30,714 nt of DNA from CAZAFL01 sp964484465 (GTDB lineage: Bacteria > Bacteroidota > Ignavibacteria > UBA10030 > SZUA-254). Under the pieces are notes generated by a model that did not search any database, was not told the DNA's origin, and worked only from the letters and a program-made list of their open reading frames with translations. The position numbers were made by a program, and so were the translations under genes. Shown one piece after another: positions 16,156 through 23,816 of the stretch. Position 1 is the first letter of the stretch. Each line of letters starts with the position of its first letter. Where the stretch lies: assembly GCA_964484465.1 (NCBI GenBank), contig CAZAFL010000031.1:1-30714 (forward strand). The letters run 5' to 3'.

Positions 16156-16854
16156 ATGAAAGAGGGGTTGGGTAAGTACAAAGTGCTGCTGATCTCAGCA
16201 GCAGTAACAACCATAATCGGGTTGGCGCTTTATGGTTGTATGAAAAGCCAGCAGGATCCGGTTTCTGCAGTCGTTACGAATGAGTTCCCTGCAGGCAATG
16301 GTCTGACAGGTAATGGTGCGCCAAGTGGTCCGCATTACGATTTGAATATCATAGGTGTTCCCAAGGGAAAAACTGCAGATATGACTGGAGATAATGGTCA
16401 TAGAATTTTTGTTCCGCTTGATGGGAAGATAAGAATTTTGTTGAGTCCCGGAGATTTCCAGGTGTTGGATGCAAATGGCACAGATGGCTCCGCAGCATTT
16501 CAGTTGCCGAATCCTGACTCCGCAAATACTGGTACAACATCGTATTCTGTTTACGCCAGGGCATTAGGCAAGCCGGGTGGAAGCGCCATAATGGTGGCTT
16601 GTGCTTCTGATTCATTCGGGACAACGTTTTGCTCGACGGACACTCTCGTTGCAGTCCGTTCCAAAGGAAAGAGCACCTTCACCAATGTTAGCCAGGAGCT
16701 TCTCTATATTTATGCCGACATCAACGGTGATGGAAAGATTGACCGGATCCCCTTATTTGACTCAAGTCTGCAGGATTATTACTGGAGTTATGACAACAAC
16801 GGGCTGAAAGTTCTCCAACTTCGTTTTTATCAAATACCGACTACTGTCCCTTAA
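16156..16854 (+). CDS. Putative lipoprotein with one EF-hand/dockerin-like loop (232 aa)
   Basis: AGGAGAG lies 6 nt before the ATG, 37 nt after the giant protein gene, so the two are likely co-transcribed. The N-terminus (basic start, hydrophobic 10-25, then L-Y-G-C with Cys28) reads as a lipoprotein signal peptide. No family is recognised. The mature part is Gly/Asn/Asp-rich, with a beta-type pattern around 60-180 and four further cysteine or near-cysteine positions (Cys149, Cys159). D-I-N-G-D-G-K-I-D (188-196) matches the first nine positions of a calcium-binding EF-hand or dockerin loop, but the Glu/Asp expected at position 12 is Pro. There is no sorting tail, so it is probably membrane-anchored. 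It could be a partner or anchor of the neighbouring secreted protein; that is inference from position. A strong terminator follows. Confidence 0.75.
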   Translation: MKEGLGKYKVLLISAAVTTIIGLALYGCMKSQQDPVSAVVTNEFPAGNGLTGNGAPSGPHYDLNIIGVPKGKTADMTGDNGHRIFVPLDGKIRILLSPGDFQVLDANGTDGSAAFQLPNPDSANTGTTSYSVYARALGKPGGSAIMVACASDSFGTTFCSTDTLVAVRSKGKSTFTNVSQELLYIYADINGDGKIDRIPLFDSSLQDYYWSYDNNGLKVLQLRFYQIPTTVP

Positions 16855-16888
16855 GCTGACGAGCAGGGGATTGTAACCTTCAAGCGCC

Positions 16889-16917
16889 AGGGTGAGCGAA
16901 AGCTCACCCTTTTTATT
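16889..16917 (+). terminator. Rho-independent terminator after the lipoprotein gene
   Basis: AGGGTGAGC (16889-16897), GAAA tetraloop, GCTCACCCT (16902-16910), then TTTTATTT. A 9-bp perfect stem with a GNRA-type loop and T-run. It also separates this operon from the convergent coaX gene; on the other strand there is no T-run, so it is effective in the + direction only. Confidence 0.9.
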
Positions 16918-16928
16918 TACAATGAAAC

Positions 16929-17705
16929 TTATTTTTGGTTTGAGTCGATACGATCGTAAATCAGACGTGCACCTTCGAGGACAAGAAATGGTTCGATGTT
17001 ATCAATGACAGACGTTTGATGTGCAATCGATTCAACGTAACCGCCGGTGCCCACAACGGTTGTGCTATTCCCTACAATTTTTTTCAGTCGTTTGATCATT
17101 CCTTCCAGCGTGTCGATAGCACCGAACATTATTCCTGATTGTATACAGGCAGTTGTATTGGTTCCGATGAGGTTGGGTGGCATGGTGAGCTGAACTTCCG
17201 GCAGCTTTGCCGTCCGCTGTTGCAGCGCCCAGGCTGAGATTCCGGCTCCCGGAGCAATGATGCCGCCAAGATACACCCCTTCGCTTGAAATGACGTCGTA
17301 CGTTATGGCGGTGCCGAAGTCGATGACGATCGCCGGCCCGCCGAATTTCTTGCGTGCTGCTACGACATTGCACACCCTGTCTGCCCCAAGGGTACTCGGA
17401 TCATCATAATGAAGTTTCATGCCGATATCCATTGTTCCCGAAATAATGACAGGCCTGAGATGAATGTGCTGATCAATTACGACCGAAAGCCGATCGGTCA
17501 ATCCAGGTACCACCGATGAAACGACTACACCTTGAAGATCCTTCATAGATATTTTCGATTTATTGCAGAGAGAATCTATGACATTGAAGTAATTATCACC
17601 GGTTCCGATGGAGTGATTTGCCGTCTTTGAATGTGATAATAGTTTCTCCCCTTTAAACAGCCCGAACGTGGTGTTGGAGTTGCCGATATCTGCCGCGAGA
17701 ATCAT
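16929..17705 (-). CDS. coaX: Type III pantothenate kinase
   Basis: Phosphorylates pantothenate with ATP, the first step of coenzyme A synthesis, in the cytoplasm; type III enzymes need a monovalent cation and are not inhibited by CoA. The ATG at 17705 gives the canonical start M-I-L-A-A-D-I-G-N-S-N-T-T-F-G-L-F; an upstream in-frame TTG at 17714 is less likely. Length 258 aa, normal for the family. Key features: Asp6 in the phosphate-binding loop, G-A-D-R (107-110) with the catalytic Asp109, I-D-F-G-T-A-I-T (128-135) with cation- and phosphate-binding residues, G-G-I-I-A-P-G (147-153), and a late G-T-G-G-Y. It starts 12 nt after the birA stop with no clear ribosome site, so translation is probably coupled. 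BirA-CoaX adjacency (sometimes a fusion) is known in several phyla. Confidence 0.95.
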   Translation of the reverse strand: MILAADIGNSNTTFGLFKGEKLLSHSKTANHSIGTGDNYFNVIDSLCNKSKISMKDLQGVVVSSVVPGLTDRLSVVIDQHIHLRPVIISGTMDIGMKLHYDDPSTLGADRVCNVVAARKKFGGPAIVIDFGTAITYDVISSEGVYLGGIIAPGAGISAWALQQRTAKLPEVQLTMPPNLIGTNTTACIQSGIMFGAIDTLEGMIKRLKKIVGNSTTVVGTGGYVESIAHQTSVIDNIEPFLVLEGARLIYDRIDSNQK

Positions 17706-17717
17706 AGCGTACAATGG

Positions 17718-18491
17718 TTATTGAACAAGGGAAACATCCCCCGAAAGAATTTTCTTTTCTCTACCTTGAATTTCGAGAATGAGCCCGCCATCTGACGCAA
17801 TTGTTTTTGCTGTACCGGTTATAATTGTTCCCCTGTCAAGCACGGAAATTTGTTTTCCAATAATGGTCGTTCGTTTTTCCCAATGCCGAAGAACCGCTTG
17901 AGGCCCATCGTTGCGTAATATCGTATAGAACGATTCCATATACTCGAGAACCCTGGCAAGTACCATCGACCGGTCAATTACGCTCCCCGTTTCGATGTGT
18001 ATTGACGTCGCAGCATTGCATAACTCAGAAGGGAATTCTATCTGATTAACGTTGATGCCGATGCCGACAACAACGGATCTGAGTTCGTCCTGCATAAATA
18101 CGGCTTCGGAAAGGGCCCCGCATATTTTTTTCCCCTTGATAAGCACATCGTTCGGCCATTTACACTCAGCTGCTAACCCGGCTATTTGCCGAAGCGCATC
18201 CACAACAGCTATACTTGCATAAAGTGAAAGAATCCCGATTTGTTGACGGGATATTCGAGGCTTTAAGAGGACGGAAAATGTGAGATTTTTCCCGGCCTCA
18301 GATTTCCACTCTCTTCCAAGTCTTCCTCGTCCTGCAGTCTGACGGTCGGCCAGAATAACCGTTCCCTCATCGAACTCTTTTCTTGACATCGATTTTGCAT
18401 AAAGGTTCGTCGAGTCTAGTTCATCAAAAAGAACAAGTCTTCGTCCGATTGTATTCGTACGAAGGTGTCTTCGAATTTCATCTTCTGTCAT
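17718..18491 (-). CDS. birA: Biotin-[acetyl-CoA carboxylase] ligase, short form
   Basis: Activates biotin with ATP and attaches it to the carrier lysine of biotin-dependent carboxylases. The ATG at 18491 gives 257 aa; the frame continues to a TTG at 18515, which I consider less likely. The catalytic core is complete: E-L-D-S-T-N (24-29), biotin/ATP loop G-R-G-R-L-G-R (54-60), K-W-P-N-D-V (111-116) with the conserved Lys111, V-V-G-I-G-I-N-V-N (141-149), and a C-terminal SH3-like domain (~208-257). The N-terminal helix-turn-helix of the bifunctional repressor type is absent, so it is an enzyme only and should not regulate biotin genes by DNA binding. Divergent from dnaK and upstream of coaX. 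Confidence 0.95.
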   Translation of the reverse strand: MTEDEIRRHLRTNTIGRRLVLFDELDSTNLYAKSMSRKEFDEGTVILADRQTAGRGRLGREWKSEAGKNLTFSVLLKPRISRQQIGILSLYASIAVVDALRQIAGLAAECKWPNDVLIKGKKICGALSEAVFMQDELRSVVVGIGINVNQIEFPSELCNAATSIHIETGSVIDRSMVLARVLEYMESFYTILRNDGPQAVLRHWEKRTTIIGKQISVLDRGTIITGTAKTIASDGGLILEIQGREKKILSGDVSLVQ

Positions 18492-18818
18492 TTTATTGCC
18501 GGAATGTCTGAACAATGGTCATGATTTCAAAAGCAAAAATCAATCTACTCAAACTGACAACAATGTAACTGGGATGACACAATATACAAAATATTCCTGA
18601 CATGCTGGCAGATGAAATTAGTGTTAAAAAATGATGAATGCTGGTATTTCTCCTCTAATTGTAATATAAATAAGAGGTTACCGTATTTTTTATTTGATGG
18701 CCGATTCTGGCACAGCTATTGTCATTTATTATAAGTGATTAACCAAGTTGAAAATCAAATTTATCCTTTTTCAAAGACAAGAAGGACGAAGATCATTTAT
18801 CAAAAGGAGAGAACCGCA
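18492..18818. other. Divergent intergenic region birA / dnaK
   Basis: About 327 AT-rich bases. A candidate dnaK promoter lies at 18694-18722. I looked for, and do not see, a CIRCE operator (TTAGCACTC-N9-GAGTGCTAA). The birA promoter must also lie here but no convincing match was found. Confidence 0.6.
18694..18722 (+). promoter_or_regulatory. Candidate dnaK promoter
   Basis: TTGATG (18694-18699), 17-nt spacer, TATTGT (18717-18722), leaving a leader of about 90 nt before the ATG at 18819. The same TTGA-N17-TATnnT pattern appears before other genes here. A sigma-54-like string overlaps it (see rejected items). Confidence 0.4.
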
Positions 18819-20762
18819 ATGGCTGGAAAAATAATTGGAATCGATTTGGGAACAACGAACTCTGTTGTTGCCGTGATGGAAGGGAACGACCCCGTCGTAA
18901 TAGCAAATGCCGAAGGCTCCCGCACGACGCCGTCGATTGTCGGCTTCGCCAAGAGCGGCGAGCGTCTTATAGGTCAGGCTGCGAAACGTCAGGCGGTGAC
19001 CAACTCGCAGAATACCGTCTTTTCGATTAAACGATTCATGGGCCGCTTTTATAATGAAGTGAATGAAGAGATGAAGCTCGTCCCGTATAAAGTTATTCAG
19101 GGAGATAACAATACAGCTCGTGTTCAGATTGGGGATCGCGTTTACTCACCTCCCGAAATCAGCGCAATGATCCTGCAGAAGATGAAACAAACAGCTGAAG
19201 ACTATTTGGGAACGAAAATCACCGATGCGGTAATTACTGTCCCCGCATATTTTAATGATGCTCAGCGCCAGGCTACTAAGGAAGCGGGTGAAATCGCAGG
19301 ACTTACAGTGCGACGAATCATCAACGAGCCGACTGCGGCTGCATTGGCGTATGGCTTGGATAAGAAACACAAGGACAGTAAGGTTGCAGTGTTTGACCTT
19401 GGCGGCGGAACGTTCGATATCTCCATCCTCGAGCTCGGCGAAGGCGTCTTCGAAGTAAAATCAACGAACGGTGATACACACCTCGGCGGCGATAATTTCG
19501 ACCAGCGCCTGCTGGAGTATATTGCTGATGAGTTCAGGAAACAGGAAGGGGTTGACCTTCGCAAAGACCCGATGGCACTTCAGCGAATGCGCGAAGCAGC
19601 TGAGAAGGCAAAGATGGAACTTTCACAATTGCTGCAAACAGAGGTGAACCTTCCGTTCGTCACTGCTACCGCTGATGGCCCGAAACATCTGAATCTCACA
19701 ATCACACGTGCAAAGTTTGAGCAGCTGGTGGAGGATCTTATCCAACGTTGTGTACCGCCTGTTGAGAAGGCATTGAAAGATGCAGGTCTTCAGCCGAATC
19801 AGATCGATGAGGTTATTCTTGTTGGTGGAATGACACGCGTACCGCGTGTACAACAACTGGTGAAAGAAACCTTTGGCAAAGAGGGGCACAAGGGAGTTAA
19901 TCCGGATGAGGTGGTGGCGGTTGGAGCGGCAATTCAAGGCGGTGTCCTCGCCGGTGATGTCACCGATGTACTGCTACTCGATGTTACTCCGCTTACGCTT
20001 GGCATCGAAACTCTCGGAGGCGTGATGACGCAGATGATACAAGCGAACACAACGATACCCACAAAGAAGAGTGAAATTTTTTCAACTGCGTCAGATAGCC
20101 AACCCTCGGTAGAAATTCACGTTCTCCAGGGTGAACGACAGATGGCGATCGATAACCGGACGCTTGGAAGATTTCACCTGGATGGCATTCCTCCCGCGCC
20201 GCGAGGGATACCGCAGATAGAAGTAACATTCGATATCGACGCAAACGGGATGCTGCACGTGCTCGCAAAAGATAAAGCAACGAACAAAGAGCAAAGCATC
20301 CGCATAACCTCCTCGAGCGGTTTGAGTAAGGAGGAAGTCGAAAAAATGAAGCAGGATGCACAGGCGCATTCTACAGAGGATAAGAAACGGAGAGAGGAGG
20401 TCGATACGAAGAACCAGGCAGACAATCTCGTCTTCCAGACCCGGAAGCAGGTGAAGGAGTTCGGTGACAAAGTCCCTGCAAATCTCAAAGCGAAAATTGA
20501 ATCTGCTGCAGATGCGCTCGATAGTGCCGTGAAGAACGGAAACATTGTCGACATTAAGACAAAGATGGAAACCCTCAACAACGCATGGAACGAAGCGTCG
20601 AGTGCAATGTATCAGTCTGCAACAGCTGGACAACCCGGGGCGCAGCAAGGTTCCCCCGACGGACAAGCCGGTCCTTCTGGTGGAGAAACCGATAAGTCAT
20701 CCGATGGCGGTAAGAAAGTTGAAGACGCATCGTTCGAAGTAATGGACGATAAGAACAAGTGA
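18819..20762 (+). CDS. dnaK: Molecular chaperone DnaK (Hsp70)
   Basis: ATP-driven chaperone that binds exposed hydrophobic stretches of unfolded proteins with DnaJ and GrpE, and hands aggregates to ClpB. The start is the ATG at 18819 with AAAGGAGAG 8 nt upstream, giving 647 aa; the frame is open 28 codons further upstream but lacks a ribosome site. ATPase domain: G-I-D-L-G-T-T-N-S (7-15), V-F-D-L-G-G-G-T-F-D around 190-200, and G-G-M-T-R-V-P around 340. The linker D-V-L-L-L-D-V-T-P-L lies near 382. Substrate domain and helical lid follow, then a Gly/Gln/Pro-rich tail ending in E-V-M-D-D-K-N-K, a variant of the E-E-V-D type end. No dnaJ or grpE is adjacent; clpB follows after 312 bp. Confidence 0.97.
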   Translation: MAGKIIGIDLGTTNSVVAVMEGNDPVVIANAEGSRTTPSIVGFAKSGERLIGQAAKRQAVTNSQNTVFSIKRFMGRFYNEVNEEMKLVPYKVIQGDNNTARVQIGDRVYSPPEISAMILQKMKQTAEDYLGTKITDAVITVPAYFNDAQRQATKEAGEIAGLTVRRIINEPTAAALAYGLDKKHKDSKVAVFDLGGGTFDISILELGEGVFEVKSTNGDTHLGGDNFDQRLLEYIADEFRKQEGVDLRKDPMALQRMREAAEKAKMELSQLLQTEVNLPFVTATADGPKHLNLTITRAKFEQLVEDLIQRCVPPVEKALKDAGLQPNQIDEVILVGGMTRVPRVQQLVKETFGKEGHKGVNPDEVVAVGAAIQGGVLAGDVTDVLLLDVTPLTLGIETLGGVMTQMIQANTTIPTKKSEIFSTASDSQPSVEIHVLQGERQMAIDNRTLGRFHLDGIPPAPRGIPQIEVTFDIDANGMLHVLAKDKATNKEQSIRITSSSGLSKEEVEKMKQDAQAHSTEDKKRREEVDTKNQADNLVFQTRKQVKEFGDKVPANLKAKIESAADALDSAVKNGNIVDIKTKMETLNNAWNEASSAMYQSATAGQPGAQQGSPDGQAGPSGGETDKSSDGGKKVEDASFEVMDDKNK

Positions 20763-21074
20763 GCCCGATGTTCTTGGGCTCATCCCGAACCCACCTTAAG
20801 CGGGGTGAGGGATCTCAACCGGGGACACAATCGGAATAGCACTGACGCTACATTTTTACCCAAGCCGCCGATGTGTTGGTTTCTCTCTCCAACCGATGCT
20901 GAAAGCGGCTTTGGTATTATTTATCAGGCTGTATGAAAATGAACTCACCCTATAATCCCTCTCTAAAACTATAGAGAAGGATGTTGCCATAGTTAACGCC
21001 CCCTTCCCTATTTATAGACCTGCCTGACGGCAGGCAGGGAAGGAGCCGGGGGATGAGTTCGAAGGAGAATAACA
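20763..21074 (+). other. Intergenic region dnaK-clpB with hairpins
   Basis: About 312 bases. GAGCCC (20761-20766) pairs with GGGCTC (20776-20781) right at the dnaK stop but has no T-run, so it is a stabilising hairpin or weak terminator. A TATAAT at 20951-20956 could be a -10 box without a clear -35. The GC-rich palindrome at 20999-21052 lies directly before the clpB ribosome site. Confidence 0.55.
20999..21052. repeat. Two-tier palindromic element upstream of clpB
   Basis: Inner stem CCTGCCTG (21019-21026), loop ACGG, CAGGCAGG (21031-21038). Outer arms CCTTCC (21002-21007) with GGAAGG (21038-21043), and CCCCC (20999-21003) with GGGGG (21048-21052). The form resembles interspersed CCTGCCTG...CAGGCAGG palindromes seen in many environmental bacterial genomes. 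It ends 9 nt before the clpB AAGGAG. Confidence 0.6.
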
Positions 21075-23711
21075 ATGAACTTTCAAAAATTTACAATTAA
21101 ATCACAAGAAGCTGTGCAGAATGCACAGGAGATTGCTTCAAGCTACAGCAATCAATCGATCGAGCCGGAACACCTGCTCGCTGCATTGGTCCAGGATAGT
21201 GAAGGGGTTGTTGTTCCGATTCTACAAAAAGTCGGCGCGAATGTTGACTACATTAAAATCAAGGTCAATGAACTTCTGGAAAAACTTCCGAAAATTTCCG
21301 GCGCAGCAGTCGGCAATCAATTCGTCAGTCAAACCTTAACGCAGTTGTTCGATACAGCTCTTAAAGAAGCTCAATCCTTAAAGGACGATTATGTCAGCAC
21401 GGAACATTTGCTGCTTGCACTCCTGTCCGGAAAATCTGCCGCAGCGAAGCTTCTCCGCGATCAGGGAGTGACAAAGGAAAGCGTCTATAAAGCATTGAAG
21501 GATATCCGCGGTACACAGCGGGTCACTGACCAGACACCCGAAGAAAAATATCAGGCGCTGCAGAAATTTGGACGCGATTTGAACGAGCTCGCACGCAAAG
21601 GGAAACTCGACCCCGTCATCGGAAGGGATGAAGAAATCCGTCGCGTGCTTCAGGTCCTTTCCCGCCGTACAAAAAATAACCCGGTTCTCATTGGTGAACC
21701 CGGCGTCGGTAAAACAGCAATCGCAGAAGGGATTTCACATCGTATTGTGCAGGGGGATGTTCCCGAGAATCTCAAGACAAAACGAATCATTGCGCTTGAT
21801 ATGGGATCTCTGATTGCCGGGACAAGTTTTCGTGGTCAGTTCGAGGAGCGCCTGAAAGCCGTTCTGAAAGAAGTGACCGAATCAGAAGGGGAAATTATTC
21901 TTTTTATCGATGAGTTGCATACCCTTGTCGGCGCCGGAGCGGCGCAGGGAGCCGTCGATGCCGCGAATATGTTGAAGCCCGCACTGGCAAAAGGAGAACT
22001 TCGGGCAATCGGGGCGACGACAATTGATGAATACAGAAAATACATTGAGAAGGACCCGGCACTCGAACGAAGATTTCAACCCGTATTGATCGATGAACCG
22101 AGTGTCGAAGATACGATCTCGATACTGCGTGGGCTCAAAGAACGATACGAGGTCCACCACGGTGTTCGCATTACGGATGGAGCAATTGTTGCCGCAGCCC
22201 AACTCAGCTACCGTTATATCAGCGACCGTTTTTTGCCCGACAAGGCTATTGACCTCGTCGATGAGGCCGCCTCAAAACTTCGTATTGAGATTGATTCAAT
22301 GCCCGAAGAGCTTGATGAAGTCGAAAGGCGGATTAAACAACTCGAAATTGAACGTGAAGCCGTGAAGCGGGAGCGGGATGAAGAATCGAAAGGGCGGCTC
22401 GCCGATATAAGTCGTGAACTCGGTGAGCTGAACCAGCAGCGGTCAGGACTGCAGGCTCACTGGCAGAATGAACGCGATCTTATTCAATCGATTCGGAAAA
22501 TGAAGGGAGACATCGAGAGCACGAAAACCGAAGCGGATAAATTGGAACGCGAAGGAGACCTGGCAAAAGTCGCTGAACTCCGTTATGGTGTTATTACTTC
22601 TATTACGAAAAAACTGAATGATGCCACGGCAAAATTGGCAATTGTTCAGCGGGATAAGAAGATGCTCAAGGAAGAAGTCGACGCCGAAGATATTGCTGAG
22701 ATTGTTGCCCGATGGACCGGTATTCCAGTAAACCGCATGCTCGAAAGCGAAAAAACAAAACTTCTTCATCTCGAAGACCGCCTGCATGATCGCCTGATCG
22801 ACCAGGAAGAGGCTGTCCGTTCTGTCAGTGAAGCAATCCGGCGAAGCCGTGCGGGACTTCAGGATGAAAAACGTCCGATCGGCTCGTTTATTTTTCTCGG
22901 AACAACCGGCGTCGGAAAGACAGAGCTTGCGCGGGCGCTTGCAGAATTCCTCTTCAATGATGAGAATGCTCTCGTGCGCATAGATATGAGCGAGTATATG
23001 GAAAAGTTTTCGGTTTCCCGTCTCATCGGCGCTCCTCCGGGCTATGTTGGATATGAAGAAGGAGGACAATTAACGGAAGCTGTTCGCCGCAGGCCGTATT
23101 CAGTTATCCTTCTTGATGAAATTGAGAAAGCGCACCCGGATGTGTTTAACCTCTTGCTTCAATTGCTGGATGACGGACGGTTGACCGATAGCAAGGGCAG
23201 GACTGTCAACTTCAAAAACACGATAATTATTATGACTTCCAATCTCGGTTCACAACTTATCCAGGAACGGTTGACTGGCGAGTATACTGACGAAGAGCTG
23301 GAACAAATATACGGTACACTGAAGGTTGCGTTGTTCGATATGCTGCGTCAATCCATTCGCCCTGAGTTTCTTAACCGTATCGATGAAATCGTACTGTTTA
23401 AACTGTTAAGCAAATCGGACTTGAGGCAAATTGTCGATTTACAATTACGACGCGTGAAAGTGATGTTGGCAGAAAAAGAGATCACGCTGGAGGTGAACGA
23501 TGAAGCGAAAGACTGGCTGGCTCGTCTCGGCTACGACCCGACACTCGGCGCCCGGCCGTTGAAGCGTGTTATCCAGAAACAGATTATCAATAAGTTGTCG
23601 GAGCATTTACTTGCGGGGGACTATTCATCCGGCGATTCGATTGAAGTCCATCTCGACAAGCGTGGCTTGATTGAGTTTAAGAAGAAACAGATTGCCGAGG
23701 TTATTTCATAA
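21075..23711 (+). CDS. clpB: ATP-dependent disaggregase ClpB (Hsp100)
   Basis: Hexameric AAA+ unfoldase that pulls polypeptides out of aggregates together with DnaK. AAGGAG lies 7 nt before the ATG; 878 aa is the usual length. Clp N domain ~1-145; first AAA+ module with Walker A G-E-P-G-V-G-K-T (207-214), Walker B I-I-L-F-I-D-E and the A-L-E-R-R-F-Q-P arginine finger; charged coiled-coil middle domain ~400-535 (identifies ClpB rather than ClpA/C); second module with Walker A G-T-T-G-V-G-K-T (609-616), pore loop G-Y-V-G-Y, Walker B V-I-L-L-D-E, sensor N of T-S-N-L-G-S and G-A-R-P-L-K-R sensor 2 near the C-terminus. No ClpP-binding I-G-L/F loop is apparent, as expected. dnaK directly upstream suggests joint heat-stress expression. 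Confidence 0.97.
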   Translation: MNFQKFTIKSQEAVQNAQEIASSYSNQSIEPEHLLAALVQDSEGVVVPILQKVGANVDYIKIKVNELLEKLPKISGAAVGNQFVSQTLTQLFDTALKEAQSLKDDYVSTEHLLLALLSGKSAAAKLLRDQGVTKESVYKALKDIRGTQRVTDQTPEEKYQALQKFGRDLNELARKGKLDPVIGRDEEIRRVLQVLSRRTKNNPVLIGEPGVGKTAIAEGISHRIVQGDVPENLKTKRIIALDMGSLIAGTSFRGQFEERLKAVLKEVTESEGEIILFIDELHTLVGAGAAQGAVDAANMLKPALAKGELRAIGATTIDEYRKYIEKDPALERRFQPVLIDEPSVEDTISILRGLKERYEVHHGVRITDGAIVAAAQLSYRYISDRFLPDKAIDLVDEAASKLRIEIDSMPEELDEVERRIKQLEIEREAVKRERDEESKGRLADISRELGELNQQRSGLQAHWQNERDLIQSIRKMKGDIESTKTEADKLEREGDLAKVAELRYGVITSITKKLNDATAKLAIVQRDKKMLKEEVDAEDIAEIVARWTGIPVNRMLESEKTKLLHLEDRLHDRLIDQEEAVRSVSEAIRRSRAGLQDEKRPIGSFIFLGTTGVGKTELARALAEFLFNDENALVRIDMSEYMEKFSVSRLIGAPPGYVGYEEGGQLTEAVRRRPYSVILLDEIEKAHPDVFNLLLQLLDDGRLTDSKGRTVNFKNTIIIMTSNLGSQLIQERLTGEYTDEELEQIYGTLKVALFDMLRQSIRPEFLNRIDEIVLFKLLSKSDLRQIVDLQLRRVKVMLAEKEITLEVNDEAKDWLARLGYDPTLGARPLKRVIQKQIINKLSEHLLAGDYSSGDSIEVHLDKRGLIEFKKKQIAEVIS

Positions 23712-23720
23712 CACATTTCC

Positions 23721-23750
23721 TGCAGGGGCAGTGTGAGTGCTGTCCCTGCA
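23721..23750. terminator. Strong hairpin after clpB, no T-run
   Basis: TGCAGGGGCAG (23721-23731) pairs with CTGTCCCTGCA (23740-23750), 11 bp with one G-U, loop TGTGAGTG. No T-run follows, so it is either an inefficient terminator or a 3'-end stabiliser. Its position argues that the following gene starts at 23817 rather than at the in-frame GTG at 23733, which is inside the hairpin. Confidence 0.4.
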
Positions 23751-23816
23751 AATTGGAAATCCTCTCTATTTTCCTTACCTTTCAAAAGAAATTTTCAATA
23801 TTCATGCCGTAACTCT

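Noticed and set aside
18708..18722. Sigma-54-like string TGGCAC-N5-TTGT before dnaK
   Set aside because: The GG and GT are at the right 10-nt distance, but the essential GC of the -12 element is GT, no enhancer-type activator is in the window, and a normal -35/-10 pair overlaps it. Probably chance.
18735..18818. 28-codon N-terminal extension of dnaK
   Set aside because: No ribosome site at the upstream start and it overlaps the leader; the canonical start at 18819 has AAAGGAGAG and the standard M-x-x-I-I-G-I-D-L-G-T-T beginning.
20761..20781. Rho-independent terminator after dnaK
   Set aside because: A 6-bp GAGCCC/GGGCTC hairpin exists but is followed by ATCCCGAACC with no T-run, so I do not call a terminator.
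22443..23069. Long antisense ORF of 208 codons inside clpB
   Set aside because: Shadow frame of a highly conserved gene on the other strand, no start context. The same applies to the minus-strand frames at 5084-5779, 20091-20666 and 23823-24401.
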